From NCBI RefSeq assembly GCF_964204645.1, contig NC_134027.1:6560485-6624484 (forward strand): a DNA stretch of 64,000 nucleotides. The letters run 5' to 3'. This document shows positions 14,101-55,220 of this stretch, piece after piece. Every line of letters starts with the position of its first letter. Position 1 is the stretch's first letter. Below the pieces are notes generated by a model. The model made no database searches, was not told the DNA's origin, and worked only from the letters and a program-made list of their open reading frames with translations. A program made the position numbers and the translations under genes. Source of the stretch: Tubulanus polymorphus (Eukaryota; Nemertea; Palaeonemertea; Tubulaniformes; Tubulanidae).

Positions 14101-17100
14101 CTACACGAAAAGACAGCCCCAGCAACGTCTTTCCGGATAAGATTCGTCGTTAGTGGTTTGGTTTTCGATACCGTACATATGATATTTGCCGTCTGACCCT
14201 TTCTTGTATTTATTCAAATCCGCCACGGGTACGACTCGAACTTTCTGCCTCTGAAAAAGTCAGCGAATATGCACACACATATGATATAATGAAATATCAA
14301 ATTATTAAGGTAAGACATTACAAAGGCAATTCTGAAATTTAGAAATTTCTGTTTATCAAATTGTCAACGCCACGATTGTCTAACCTGTATAAGTATACGC
14401 TCTGATGGATAAGCACCCGTGTGCTGACGTATCAATTCAGCCGATGCCTTGTTGATCGCTTGATCCGGGAAATGATTTATTGGCCACACCTAAACAGACA
14501 AGAGACGACAAATGAGTACTTGTCCGTACAAACAGCAATCCACAATGACAACAAAATAAATTTGACAATGGACAATTAGAAATTTGGAGTGTGTATGTAT
14601 TTGAAATGAATTACTTACCCTTGGCAATTCCTCTTCGAATGCAATCGAACCTTGGGTTCCTTTGATAAGATTTTCAGGCAGGGTGCTGCGTTCTACTATA
14701 TGATCTGCAATATGGTTTGTCCTGTAAAGATCGATGGAAGTGTCCAACTTAATAAGATGAAATAAATAGTCAAGAAATTTTCATCAGATTTTCGCTAAAG
14801 ACGATCCATGGTTTGCAATTGCACTGTGTATCGTGAAATGGCACCTCAGAAGTGACGATCAATCCAGAACTTACCAAGTGACGCTTAAACGTATGAAACA
14901 TTTCAACTGGCCCTTCGATTCACACGTCCTGCACGGAACTTGTCCGTGTGCATAACAAATAGCGCATCTGTAAAACAATTCAACGACGTATATAGAGTCT
15001 AGTCTGCATGGAGTGTAATGTAATCTGCACAAGTAATCAGCCGTTCCTCAAAATACAGACAATCTTTTTTCCTCAATACGAGACCAGTGGTGAAGTCGGG
15101 TATAGGCGGCCGGCCGGGTAAAAAGGAGAAACAAGGTATCAATTCTTTTTACAGCTTAACCATGTGAATTTATATTTTTCAGTTGTTAAAATCGTTCCAC
15201 AGATTTGCGACAATGCGAAACATGATTAAAAAAATCTGTGGCCAATTTTCCACACGCGTTTAATCATTTTTGAAAAAAAATCAAACCTATTTTTTCCGTT
15301 TCCATCACACCAAGAACACGACCGATCCTGATGGCGTCCGTCTGTGAAAAACGTTTCTCTCCCTTTACCGTTACAATGATGACAAGTTACCTTCAAACAT
15401 ACAAAATAAATAATTACGAAACGACCATCATCGACAATTTACCCTTTACGTATGTTCCTAGTATCTATATATACAGCACGTAAAATGACTTCGTTTTTTT
15501 TCTCTCGCGATATCATAAAGATCAAGATAGATCAATCTTGCAACCGTTTGCAATTAAGGAGTCGCAATTGCAGAGAATACAAAATAGCTTACCCGCCCCT
15601 TGCCTTGACATCTGTAGCAGCGAACTCTGCCGATACCAACACATTCGTGACATGGCTTAATAAATGGAGAAAAGAAAATTATTTTCTTTTTGCGCTTTGC
15701 CATATGAATTGACAATAAATGTCGTACATTGGATATAGATATATTATGGTGGCTGATAAGGGCCATAGCGTAAAATTCCTGATATTTAAATGAGGGCACC
15801 AGAACGCCAGAACGCCAAAACGAAAAAAAACGTCCAATTTTCTCTGAAAGTTCGTTTTGGCGCGCCAAAACAAAGAAAATTCCGTTTTGGCGTCCCCACC
15901 AAAACAACGAAAAACGTCAAATTTTCTCTAAAAGTTCATTTTGGCGCGCCAAAACAAAGAAAATTCCGTTTTGGCGCCCCCGCCAAAACAACGAAAAACG
16001 TCCAATTTTCTCTAAAAGTTGGTTTTGGCGCGCCAAAACGGAGAATATTCCGTTTTGGCGCCCCCGCCAAAACGAACTTTCAACGAAAAACGTCGAAATT
16101 TCTCTAAAAGTTCGTTTTGGCGGCGGCGCCAAAACGGAATTTTCTTTGTTTTGGCGCGCCAAAACCAACTTTTAGAGAAATTTCGACGTTTTTCGTTGTT
16201 TTGGCGGGGTCGCCAAAACGAAAGTTCGTTTTGGCGGGGGCGCCAAAATGAAAGTTCGTTATGGCGGGGGCGCCAAAACGGAATATTCTTTGTTTTGGTG
16301 CGCCAAAACGAACTTTCAGAGAAAATTGGACGTTTTTTTCGTTTTGGCGTTCTGGCGCCCTCATTTACATACCAGGAATTTTACGCTATGGCCCTTATCA
16401 GCCACCAAAATATATGGTTGAAAAATGGTATAAAACATGAACAAAAATCCTGTGATATCTTTATCAAAATATTTTTCATAACACTTCGTTTTGTTAGGCT
16501 GATATATTTGCTTAATGTATAAATGAATACGTCAGGCATTCGCAATTTAGGATAAATGAATAATTCCATTTCAGTAATTCATAGTTAAGCATTGTGTATC
16601 AGCTTGATGTAGATAAACATTGACAATTAATAATTCACTAACGTCATAGATGCGACCTGATCACGCGTTTTCTGTGGCGTCATAAAATATCATTAATTTC
16701 ATTTCATCATCGATCGTAAATTTTCTCTCGAAATCATTTTTTTCCTGTTTGTCTAACCGTGTTCACATTCAAATGTTCTTCGAGAAGAATCTTTTTCGGA
16801 TTTGAAAATTCAATTCGTAAATGAATTACCTTCAGGGAAGAGGTATGGGGGACCTCAATTCCCACATTTGCATCGATGAATTTTTGAGCTGGTGTTACTG
16901 GAATATCCCAAGGTCCCGGTGCTGAGCCATTACCTGGGCCATCAATAGGCTGACCTAAAAGTGCCATAGAATCCATAGACTATTTTCTAAACAAAACATT
17001 CCTGATGAAATGTGCTAAGACCATTTTCTTATCATTCATTATCAAAAGTACCGTGAGAACATATCCGACTCATTTGGCCACGGACAGTTCTTGGGAATAC

Positions 17101-17831
17101 ATATTTTGATTTCCCTTACCGATAAACGGTTCAAACGCCCAACAAGTCGACCGGGCCTCAGTGAAGGTTTCTAGCGAATATTGAAGGGAAACGGGACCTT
17201 TGTATTTCTTCCAATCTTTCAGTTCTAAGTCGTCGGCAGCTTTTGGTTTGCGGGCGAAGCAAGAGGTAGCATTGTCAACGCTTTGTAGAAGTTGACTAGC
17301 GATACTCTCTTTGCTATCTCGTCGGTGGAGGGCCGGTTGCGGGCTATCTTCGATTCTTTGTAAGTTAGCCAAATCTTTGGCATCCTTGACAGCTGAAACA
17401 TCCTGGGCAGAATTTCCGTTTACGTTCCCGTGATATGCTAAATTATTTTGGCTTGAATACAGACTCGACGGCAACGAAGCGGTAAATTCTGCCTCTCTTC
17501 TTAACTCGTTGATTAAATCGGGTGCACCACCAATGACGTTGTCATCGTTCAAATCGTGATTTGAGGCGTACTTGCGGAGCGTTGGATATTTCCGTTTGGT
17601 GGTGGCCAGTGTGTGTGCTGCCGTGTCCGTATCATCATCATTTTTTGGTAATTCGGGATATAATACGGACATAGATCCAACCGATGGTGCGTCATCGAAT
17701 AGTTTTCGAGTTGACCGACGTCGCAAACTTCCATATACGTAATGTCCCGTCGCCGGTAAACTCGATGCCAGTTTCAACGTCCCGAGCGACGAAGCTTCTG
17801 CGACCGAATTTTTTTTCTTGAATATCTCCAT
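14101..17831 (-). CDS. SSUH2: SSUH2-like protein (ssu-2 homolog) with DnaJ-type CxxCxGxG zinc fingers
   Basis: Eight exons on the minus strand: 17120-17831 (ATG), 16830-16954, 15593-15655, 15287-15390, 14875-14967, 14619-14721, 14385-14489 and 14101-14250 (TAG). Phases agree and give 484 aa. The first exon is a disordered N-terminal half; its last residues, YSLETFTEARSTCWAFEPFI, begin the conserved SSUH2 core. Next come PWDIPV and VPHTSSLK, then a run of CxxC units like the DnaJ central domain (CHECVGIGR, CYRCQGKGR, CHHCNGKGR, CSWCDGNGK, CAICYAHGQ, CRTCESKGQ). The C-terminus YPERRCWGCLFV matches the family end YPERxCCGC. Vertebrate SSUH2 has been linked to tooth development; the molecular role is unclear. 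For exon 6 the acceptor before GGACAAACC was chosen because it restores phase; the one 26 bases upstream would shift the frame. Confidence 0.9.
15747..16407. mobile_element. Foldback-type element with long inverted arms made of an 84-bp module
   Basis: The outer ~50 bp (TGGTGGCTGATAAGGGCCAT on the left) is repeated in inverse orientation on the right, ending ATGGCCCTTATCAGCCACCA. Inside, both arms consist of similar modules. The palindrome TTTTGGCGCGCCAAAA starts at 15855, 15939 and 16023 (84-bp period), and again at 16149 in the right arm. A symmetry centre lies near 16130. There is no coding capacity. The organisation (long inverted repeats built of short tandem repeats) is that of foldback elements such as Drosophila FB. 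It lies in the intron between SSUH2-like exons 2 and 3. Confidence 0.75.
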
Positions 17832-18624
17832 TGTTTTAATCCGATTAATTCGTTGATTTGCCCTTGGTGACCATTTTCATTCCACACCCGGTAGCAGTAC
17901 GTAATATTCCAATGTGAACATGGCGGGTATTTTTGTGTTTCTGCAGCACATCATGTATACAAATAAAGATACCCAGAACCTCATGAATATGTAAAATTAT
18001 TCGGTGTGTTCCTATAGCACCTGTTACATTTCGATACTACTGGAAGTATGATCAGGACACCGAGCAGCAATGATTGAGATTTTTATTTCTTTACGCTTTA
18101 GATTCCATAACATTAAATCATAATTCAATTTGATTATTCGAATTCATATCTACAATGAGGAGATCGCTGACGTAAAATGAATCTGCACCTGACCAAAGAT
18201 ACTTTTCAGAATTATTTGCTAAAGGAAAAGGCTGTTCGCAATCTCTGTGAAACAATACCATCAGTCCGGTAGCTAGAAACCTATTTTCGCGCTATTGATT
18301 TCTAGAATTATTTACTTTTTGTTTGGTGCCAATGATCCCTTGAGAACGCCGAGCGCTGCAGATGCAGCACCCAGTTCAGGCGGCTGTTATATTGGGACTC
18401 GAACCTTGTTCTACTCGAACCTCAGCGCTATACTCCTATCAACTGTTAGGTTCGAATCCTAAAGAAACGTTCACTACGAACAACCCATGCGCCATCTATC
18501 GCTTCCGTCCGGATCTTGTTATTGATTATAAACGATTTTTACTTCCTGGTTCTCGTTATTTTCTGATTTTTCACAGTTTTTGCTCTCAGAATCGACTAAA
18601 ACTGCGCTCACTTCAAGAGTTAAC
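17832..18624. promoter_or_regulatory. Divergent 5' region of the SSUH2-like gene and K-Cl cotransporter isoform a
   Basis: The two start codons face away from each other across 793 bp. At 18390-18470 there is a B-box-like palindrome (TTAGGTTCGAATCCTAA), possibly a SINE scrap. No firm core promoter element is visible. Confidence 0.45.
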
Positions 18625-49285
<30,661 letters not shown>

Positions 49286-52054
49286 TGCGCATCTACCCAT
49301 TTCACAATCGCCGCCATTTTATTCCTCGTACGTGTCAGAATATTTTCCCGCTTTGATGGATTATGGAAAAAGTTGTTTTCCTCAGCTTTGGAATCAATAC
49401 TGAGGTTATTTAGCCAAAAACGTATTTTGTATCGTTTAGAGGACAGTTGACATGCCGATAAGCAGCTTTTTATACTTGTTTGAATTCAAACTTTCTTCTT
49501 GGTTACTCGTTAAATTATTTGTTCACAACTTATGGTGAATATTTCTTCAAGGCGGTGCACAGGGGCTTTTTACACACCTAGGTGCAACAAATCAATTCTA
49601 CGTATTCATTTCCATCTTGTACCTGGTATACCTGGCGAAACACACTATAAGTGTTGTGATCAGCTGCTACAATAAAATCACAAATTCATTTGGCATGATT
49701 GGTCGGATTGATGCTGAGATTCTAGAAAATCTACATTCTTTTTTGGACTCAATAAAATTGTTAAGTACCCGGTATCAAATGTAAATAAAACATATCAAAA
49801 CCAGTCTGTTGTAGCAATTTCTTCACAATTTGTATCTGCTGTTACTTAGTACATGTTACTATAATGTAGTACGCTAGTTTTGATGTATAAAAGTTTTCCT
49901 ATATTTGCCTGAAAGGTTGGCTCACAACATTACCTCATTTAGCAGTTATTTATGAAGAAAAATCTGTATATATTCATCTTCTGAAGATGTCCTGTTTAAA
50001 TGACATCAATTTTTCCTTGCACAGCTTGAAAAGACAATAACAAATCAATTACATTTAGGTACAGCCTCATCCAGTCCCACTTCGTTCTGATTGTGATCCA
50101 ACCCAGAGATTGTTAGATTGATTGTTTGCTACATCCAGTACCTGTATCAAATCTTCTCATTTGGATCAAAACTTGCCATATGTATTGTGCTATGTGAGTG
50201 CTCTGTAAATGGTAACTTCAAATATCATCTCACCTGTTACCTCAAATAGCTGATTATTTTGAAGGTTTTATTCAAAACATTCAGTCTATGCATTAACAAA
50301 GGTCTACATTAAAACGCGGGGCAGTCGGGTTGTAGCGACGTTGTGACAATGCAATTTCTGTTGTACATAAAATTGAAATATTATATTTATTGAGGATGAG
50401 AATTTTTATGTATTTTGTAGAACTATGATACACGGATACTCTTAAAACTGTTCGTATACGTGAATGTAGGCAAGAACAGTAAATACTCTGTTTTTGAATG
50501 AACTGATGGTTTTTTTATCGTTTTTTTTCATTTTCATGCATTAAATTAAAGCTCAGAATTTTGTAGATAGATTCTCGGATTTTAAAGTTAACATCGTTTC
50601 AGTGAAGCTCAATAGTTATAGATGCACATTTAAAGCGCGTGATTATCAACTCGATCTCAATCATTGATATAATCAATGTCATTGGGACTTTTATTACGTA
50701 CCTAGAATTTGCTTATTATACGGACTGTATGTCCACTTATGTTATTTATGCCCAAGTATTCCCATGTTAATATGAGCCATATGATTGCAGCCATTGGGTT
50801 GAAATCATTTTCACCATCTACATCTGTATTGTTAGTCTTCATTTTTTCATAAAAGAAATACCTTTTTCACGTTTTAGTGCGATCATAACACAATTTAAGA
50901 GCATTGTATCATTCAAGTACGTTGATTTGTATGAGGAAACTGTATTTTATGTTTGTTTAACCGATTCATTTTGATAGTACATGTATGTAATAATAAACCT
51001 GCAACTTTTAATTGAATTTTGTCTGTTGAAAATTAATTGCTATAATATTTGTATTCACATTACGGTTGGAATTAAGATAATAAAATCGAAAATACGTTTG
51101 ACGTTTGTTTGATTTATTCAGGCTTTCAGTGTTATGATATGTAGGTGATTTCACCCCGTCCTGGCAGTGGTTGTTTCTCCAGAGATCTCCGGCGCTCTAG
51201 ATCCTAGTGGTACATCAGACACTAAGGTTCTTGGTGAAGTGGTGATATGTAAATCACTCATTATTGGCTAAGGTTACAAAAAGATCGTTCCTGATAATTC
51301 CGGATGAGTTCAGTGATTGATGAGGCCCGTGGCCAGCCATGTCTTGGAAAGCCATGTCTGGATTTTCACGACATTGGACTTTTTGTCAAAGGCGTATAGC
51401 TTGAGTCGGGTGTCCCGTGGGAGCTTCCCCAGAAAATTTGATGCAAAGAGGAGCATTCATAACTTCTGGCATTATTTAGGGTGAAAATGGAAGAAAGTTT
51501 GGCTTCTTTTTCCCGTAATTTGGCCTCAAACCGAGTAAGTTTGAAAGAATACGTATATTTCGAACGAGAAATCGGGTGTATTACATTTTCTGAAACTTTT
51601 CAGAACAACAATTAGTAGAACTAGCAGGGCCCTAATTTTGGAATAGTTTTAGGGCATGAAAGACCAAATAGCGAAAAAATATTTCAAATCTTACAAAAAA
51701 ATATTTTCCAAATAACCAGCATAATTCTTGAATTATATACGTCATGTAAAGTTCATGTCATCAATTTTCTATTTGAAAAGATACAACTCGCTAGCAATAC
51801 CGGATATAGGCTATTACATTTCATTGAGACAAACAGCAGCTGTTTCGTTAACTTTCAAATTGTTGTTCGCTTGTCAAATTGCTATCTAAATGGAAAAAAT
51901 AAAACTCGCAGTACCGGGTATTCAACATTACATTGAGACAAACAACAGATGTTTCGTAACTTTCAAATTAGTCAAAAAGCTATCGTACAAATTTTATATC
52001 GAAATAGAATCAAGATAATAAATCATTTCATTTCAAGTGCAAACCTCAAGCGAA
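49286..52054. other. K-Cl cotransporter 3' UTR and 5' flank of cysteine-rich peptide gene 1
   Basis: No coding exon is supported. AATAAA signals occur at 49671, 49751, 49784 and 50992; the last would give a 1.7-kb 3' UTR. From 51781 an imperfect direct repeat lies just upstream of the peptide gene. Confidence 0.55.
51781..51990. repeat. Imperfect direct repeat upstream of cysteine-rich peptide gene 1
   Basis: Two copies (about 51781-51893 and 51898-51990) share phrases such as ATTGAGACAAACA, TGTTTCGT and AACTTTCAAATT. The second copy ends about 65 bp before the ATG, within the probable promoter or 5' UTR. Confidence 0.65.
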
Positions 52055-52587
52055 ATGAATGCGAAACTGTTGATTCTCGTGGTTGCGATTTTTATGATAG
52101 GCGTAAGCCTAAACGTAGAAGGTATTTCACACATTTTAACTTTGATTATTTATTCTAGGATTGAAATAGTACTATCAATTGTTTACCAATGTTCCCTCGG
52201 CGTGGGGTTTATCATACGTGATGTCGGGTCGTTGACCTTTCCAGTCTAGTCTTGAAATGAGGCCGATACTAAAACACCATTTAAAAAAGTCAAAATGGGA
52301 TCGTTTTTAGGTTATTAGATTTCATTTTTGTATCATTCAGGGGCAGTTCTCTCCGGTCGACTTGACCGATGTCCAGGAAAGTGTAGTCCCTGCTGTTGCC
52401 CCGGAGTTATGATGTGCCGCCGAATTCCAAACTGTTGTTTTCAAGACGTAAGTATAGGCTTATAATATACGTTGAACGTGAAAATGTATTTAAAAGAAAT
52501 GTTTATTTTCTAATTTTCAAAAGTTTTATTGAAACATCGAGATGATGAAATGGCTTTTTTGGTCTCAATTTTCAGGATATCATATAG
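52055..52587 (+). CDS. Small secreted cysteine-rich peptide, paralogue 1
   Basis: Three exons: 52055-52121, 52341-52447 and 52576-52587 (TAG), phases 1 and 0, 61 aa. Exon 1 encodes a clean signal peptide (MNAKLLILVVAIFMIGVSL). The mature part carries nine cysteines in the order C-PGK-C-SP-CCC-P-(x4)-C-(x5)-CC, then a short tail. An AATAAA at 52688 follows. I do not recognise the family. Compact disulphide-rich secreted peptides include antimicrobial, signalling and venom-type molecules, but nothing here identifies which. The neighbour at 53021 is a clear paralogue with the same exon-1/exon-2 boundary and phase. Confidence 0.75.
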
Positions 52588-53020
52588 AAGACAATGCCAG
52601 TTATGAGAAAAAGTAACGATCGATAATGACTGCTGGTGGTTTCGAGGAATTACATCACTCTCTTCTATAAACTATTGTATTCAATCAAATAAAATTGATA
52701 TAAAAATCGTGGTTGTTATAGAAATTGTGCTTATTCATCGAATGATGTCGGATTTATGAATAAACCTACGTTGATTATTCTACTCGTTGAACTATCATTT
52801 AATTACTAGATATGAACGAATTTGATTGCACAAATCAACCTATCGAAGTCAACTTAGTTCTTAAAAATAAAATTCTCATCAATCATGCGTTCCATATCAT
52901 TTATACTTCAAAAATTCCGGTTCATATCTTTTTTGTTTCCACATGCCGAATTCACTTGAAATTGATATTTATAACAGTAATTGAGGCTAGAACCGTCAGA
53001 TATCTCGAGGTGCTTTTAAG
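52588..53020. other. Gap between the two cysteine-rich peptide genes
   Basis: Contains the gene-1 3' UTR with AATAAA at 52688 and the promoter of gene 2. No exon is seen; the open frame at 52812-53024 has no domain. Confidence 0.5.
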
Positions 53021-53555
53021 ATGAGGGCTGCTAAATTTGTAATAATTTTCGTGGTTGCAGTGTGTCTGTTAGGAGAACAGAGAGCACAAGGTAAAGCCTA
53101 TGGCGACTAGGTTTTTAGATTTGTTGGTTTGTCAGAAAATTACGGTCTTGTTATAAAGGAATTTACGTCTAAATATGTACTGAAATGTTGCAGTTACTTT
53201 TATATGTAGGCCAATCATTTTTTTAAAAATCAAAGTAGTTTAACTATCAAGCAGCTTTTATCTAAAATAGTTCTACTAATAGTCTCAACTTATCTATGAT
53301 ATGTAATGAAATATTATACTCGTGATACAGCAATCAATATTAATTGCTGTATCACGCAAACGAGCTAGATCCGCAATATCTTGATTGTAAAACTGCGAAA
53401 ATCATGGTCGTCAAAGCTGTTTCGTTTCTTTTGTAGAAGTTCCTCAACCTTACATGCCCGGTTGTCCCGGCCGGTGTAGTCCTTGTTGTTGTCCAGAGTC
53501 AGGAATCGAATGTTTTTTCAGGCCGCCGTGCTGCGATGAAATGTTCTCATTATAG
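53021..53555 (+). CDS. Small secreted cysteine-rich peptide, paralogue 2
   Basis: Two exons: 53021-53090 and 53437-53555 (TAG), phase 1, 62 aa. Exon 1 is a signal peptide (MRAAKFVIIFVVAVCLLG). Mature cysteines follow C-PGR-C-SP-CCC-P-(x5)-C-(x5)-CC, aligning with paralogue 1 through the shared core PGxCSPCCCP. Unlike paralogue 1 it has no third exon; translation stops inside exon 2 after DEMFSL. An AATAAA at 53581 lies 25 bp past the stop. The family is not recognised. Confidence 0.75.
53321..53356. repeat. Intronic inverted repeat
   Basis: CGTGATACAGCAAT and its reverse complement ATTGCTGTATCACG are separated by a few bases, in the intron of peptide gene 2. Confidence 0.7.
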
Positions 53556-55220
53556 TACGATGGCAAATACAATACTATGAAATAAAAAAGAAATACATCT
53601 ACAAATAACGTTATCATGAATGCTTATCTTATCTTTTCTTTCTGCTCTTATTACCGGTAGTCAAGTGCGATGATTATGTGGAGTGTCCTAAGCTGACTGA
53701 TTTAGAAACGACTGTCTAACAAATCTTGACTCAAGTTATATTTTCAAAGCGGCGTGCGTTTCGGGTAATTAACAAGTATAAGAGAGTTTTGCTATACATT
53801 AGAATATCGTTACCTAAAAATAAGGATAATCAATCATAATTTAGGACGGATTCATAGTATCGTAAGTAGGGAGTTTATATTCCAATATTCTACATTGGAG
53901 TAAATATTTGTTAAATAATAACGCCAAGATTCTACTAACACGATAGTTTTTACTTGCCCAGATAAAGGACCAATAAATTTCACGTGTCATCCATGGTACA
54001 AGGACAAGTTAATTGTTAAAGCATTGATCCCCTCATCAGCGTCTCGCTAAAGATGCGGTCAACACGCAAATAAGACATTTAATCAAATGATGGATACTAT
54101 ACTGATCAGCAGAGCAGAGGTGCACTTTCGTCCCTTTTCATTCCTCTCTCGATGATCCAAAGAATGTCGGGATAACATTATGAAATTGTTATTCCCGTTT
54201 TCTTCAGTAGTCTTGCCGCTAGTAATTTGTCGCATCAAGAAAAATCCTCAAGCACTGAAAACTGAATATCAGCTCTTTAGACACACACAAAACTATACGC
54301 GCAAGCTATATTACAAAATTTTTTTATTTGAAAAATTACAACTACATGTACTTAATTACACTTAGTAAAACATAATTTCCATTCATTTACAGTTATTAAA
54401 GGTATGAAGCGCAAGAACAAACACTATACATGCTATTGATGTATATACATTTATCCGTATTAAGTAGACTCGCCCCTTACTCAGTGCTTAATCAAACTAA
54501 GATAAACATTTCCTGACTTATGAATTAAGTCTACAATCAATCTTGCCTCTTCTGCATTGGCTTAAATAACTTATACACTAATTCACGATAATAAACAAAC
54601 ATGTATTGTACAGCCGAACCTCGTTAATACGATTCTGTTTGAGACGAAACTCCATTCATTACAATGATTTCAAGCATGTTCCAGCTAAGATAATTTATAT
54701 TCATCAAGCTTTGTATATAATACGAAATACGAAAATTTCACTTTTGCACACAAGATTCGTATTAATGAGGTTCCACTGTATTTGTAGTTCACTGGAATGA
54801 TGTGATAGTAATACGCATTTTCTTCAATGCAGGTGTAGCGCTGTTTATACTTAGATATACATGTCAACTGGCCTAACTATTACGTCAACAACAACTGTTT
54901 TAAAACATTTTTCTTCATTCAAAAATCGACACGGGAAAACCCTGTAATTACACTAAATTACAAATAATGATATGTAAATTAATAAGCCATTAAAAAAATA
55001 CAGCTATTTATCTTACAACATTCAAACAATATTGCTTTTTGTATGTAAGGTTCTGGAGATGGTTATTTCCGTTTATTTGCGCGATGAAAAAGTCATTCTT
55101 GAGCTGCACTGGCCTTAGAATAATGTCTAATACTGATTTTCAATATTCATCATCACACACTGCATCAAATTCTAAGTTCATTTTTGAGATGTCTACACTT
55201 TCCTAGAATATTTCGCTGTA
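53556..55220. other. 3' intergenic region between the peptide genes and JARID2
   Basis: No coding exon is supported. It contains a TA-flanked MITE at 54611-54778 and probably the JARID2 3' UTR; a minus-strand AATAAA is seen as TTTATT near 54323. Confidence 0.5.
54611..54778. mobile_element. pogo/Tc1-like MITE with TA target duplication
   Basis: Starts CAGCCGAACCTCGTTAATAC and ends GTATTAATGAGGTTCCACTG, an imperfect inverted repeat of about 28 bp. TA flanks both ends, the target-site signature of the Tc1/mariner/pogo superfamily. At 168 bp it is non-autonomous. Confidence 0.7.

Noticed and set aside
14722-14748. Acceptor ATTAAG before TTGGACACTTCC as start of SSUH2-like exon 6
   Set aside because: It would shift the frame by one base. 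The CTTTACAG acceptor 26 bases downstream restores phase and aligns WTNHIADHIVER with the family.
15850-16330. Regularly spaced repeats that might suggest a CRISPR array
   Set aside because: The genome is an animal's. The repeats are 84-bp tandem modules in inverted arms without unique spacers.
15790-16522. Overlapping open frames rich in FGAPKQRKFRFGAP-like repeats on both strands
   Set aside because: They are translations of the foldback element's tandem modules; open frames on both strands reflect repeat composition, not coding.
18360-18480. Possible tRNA gene from GGTTCGAATCC
   Set aside because: No acceptor stem or correctly spaced A-box can be folded around it, and a second B-box-like phrase lies on the other strand. 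At most it is a SINE fragment.
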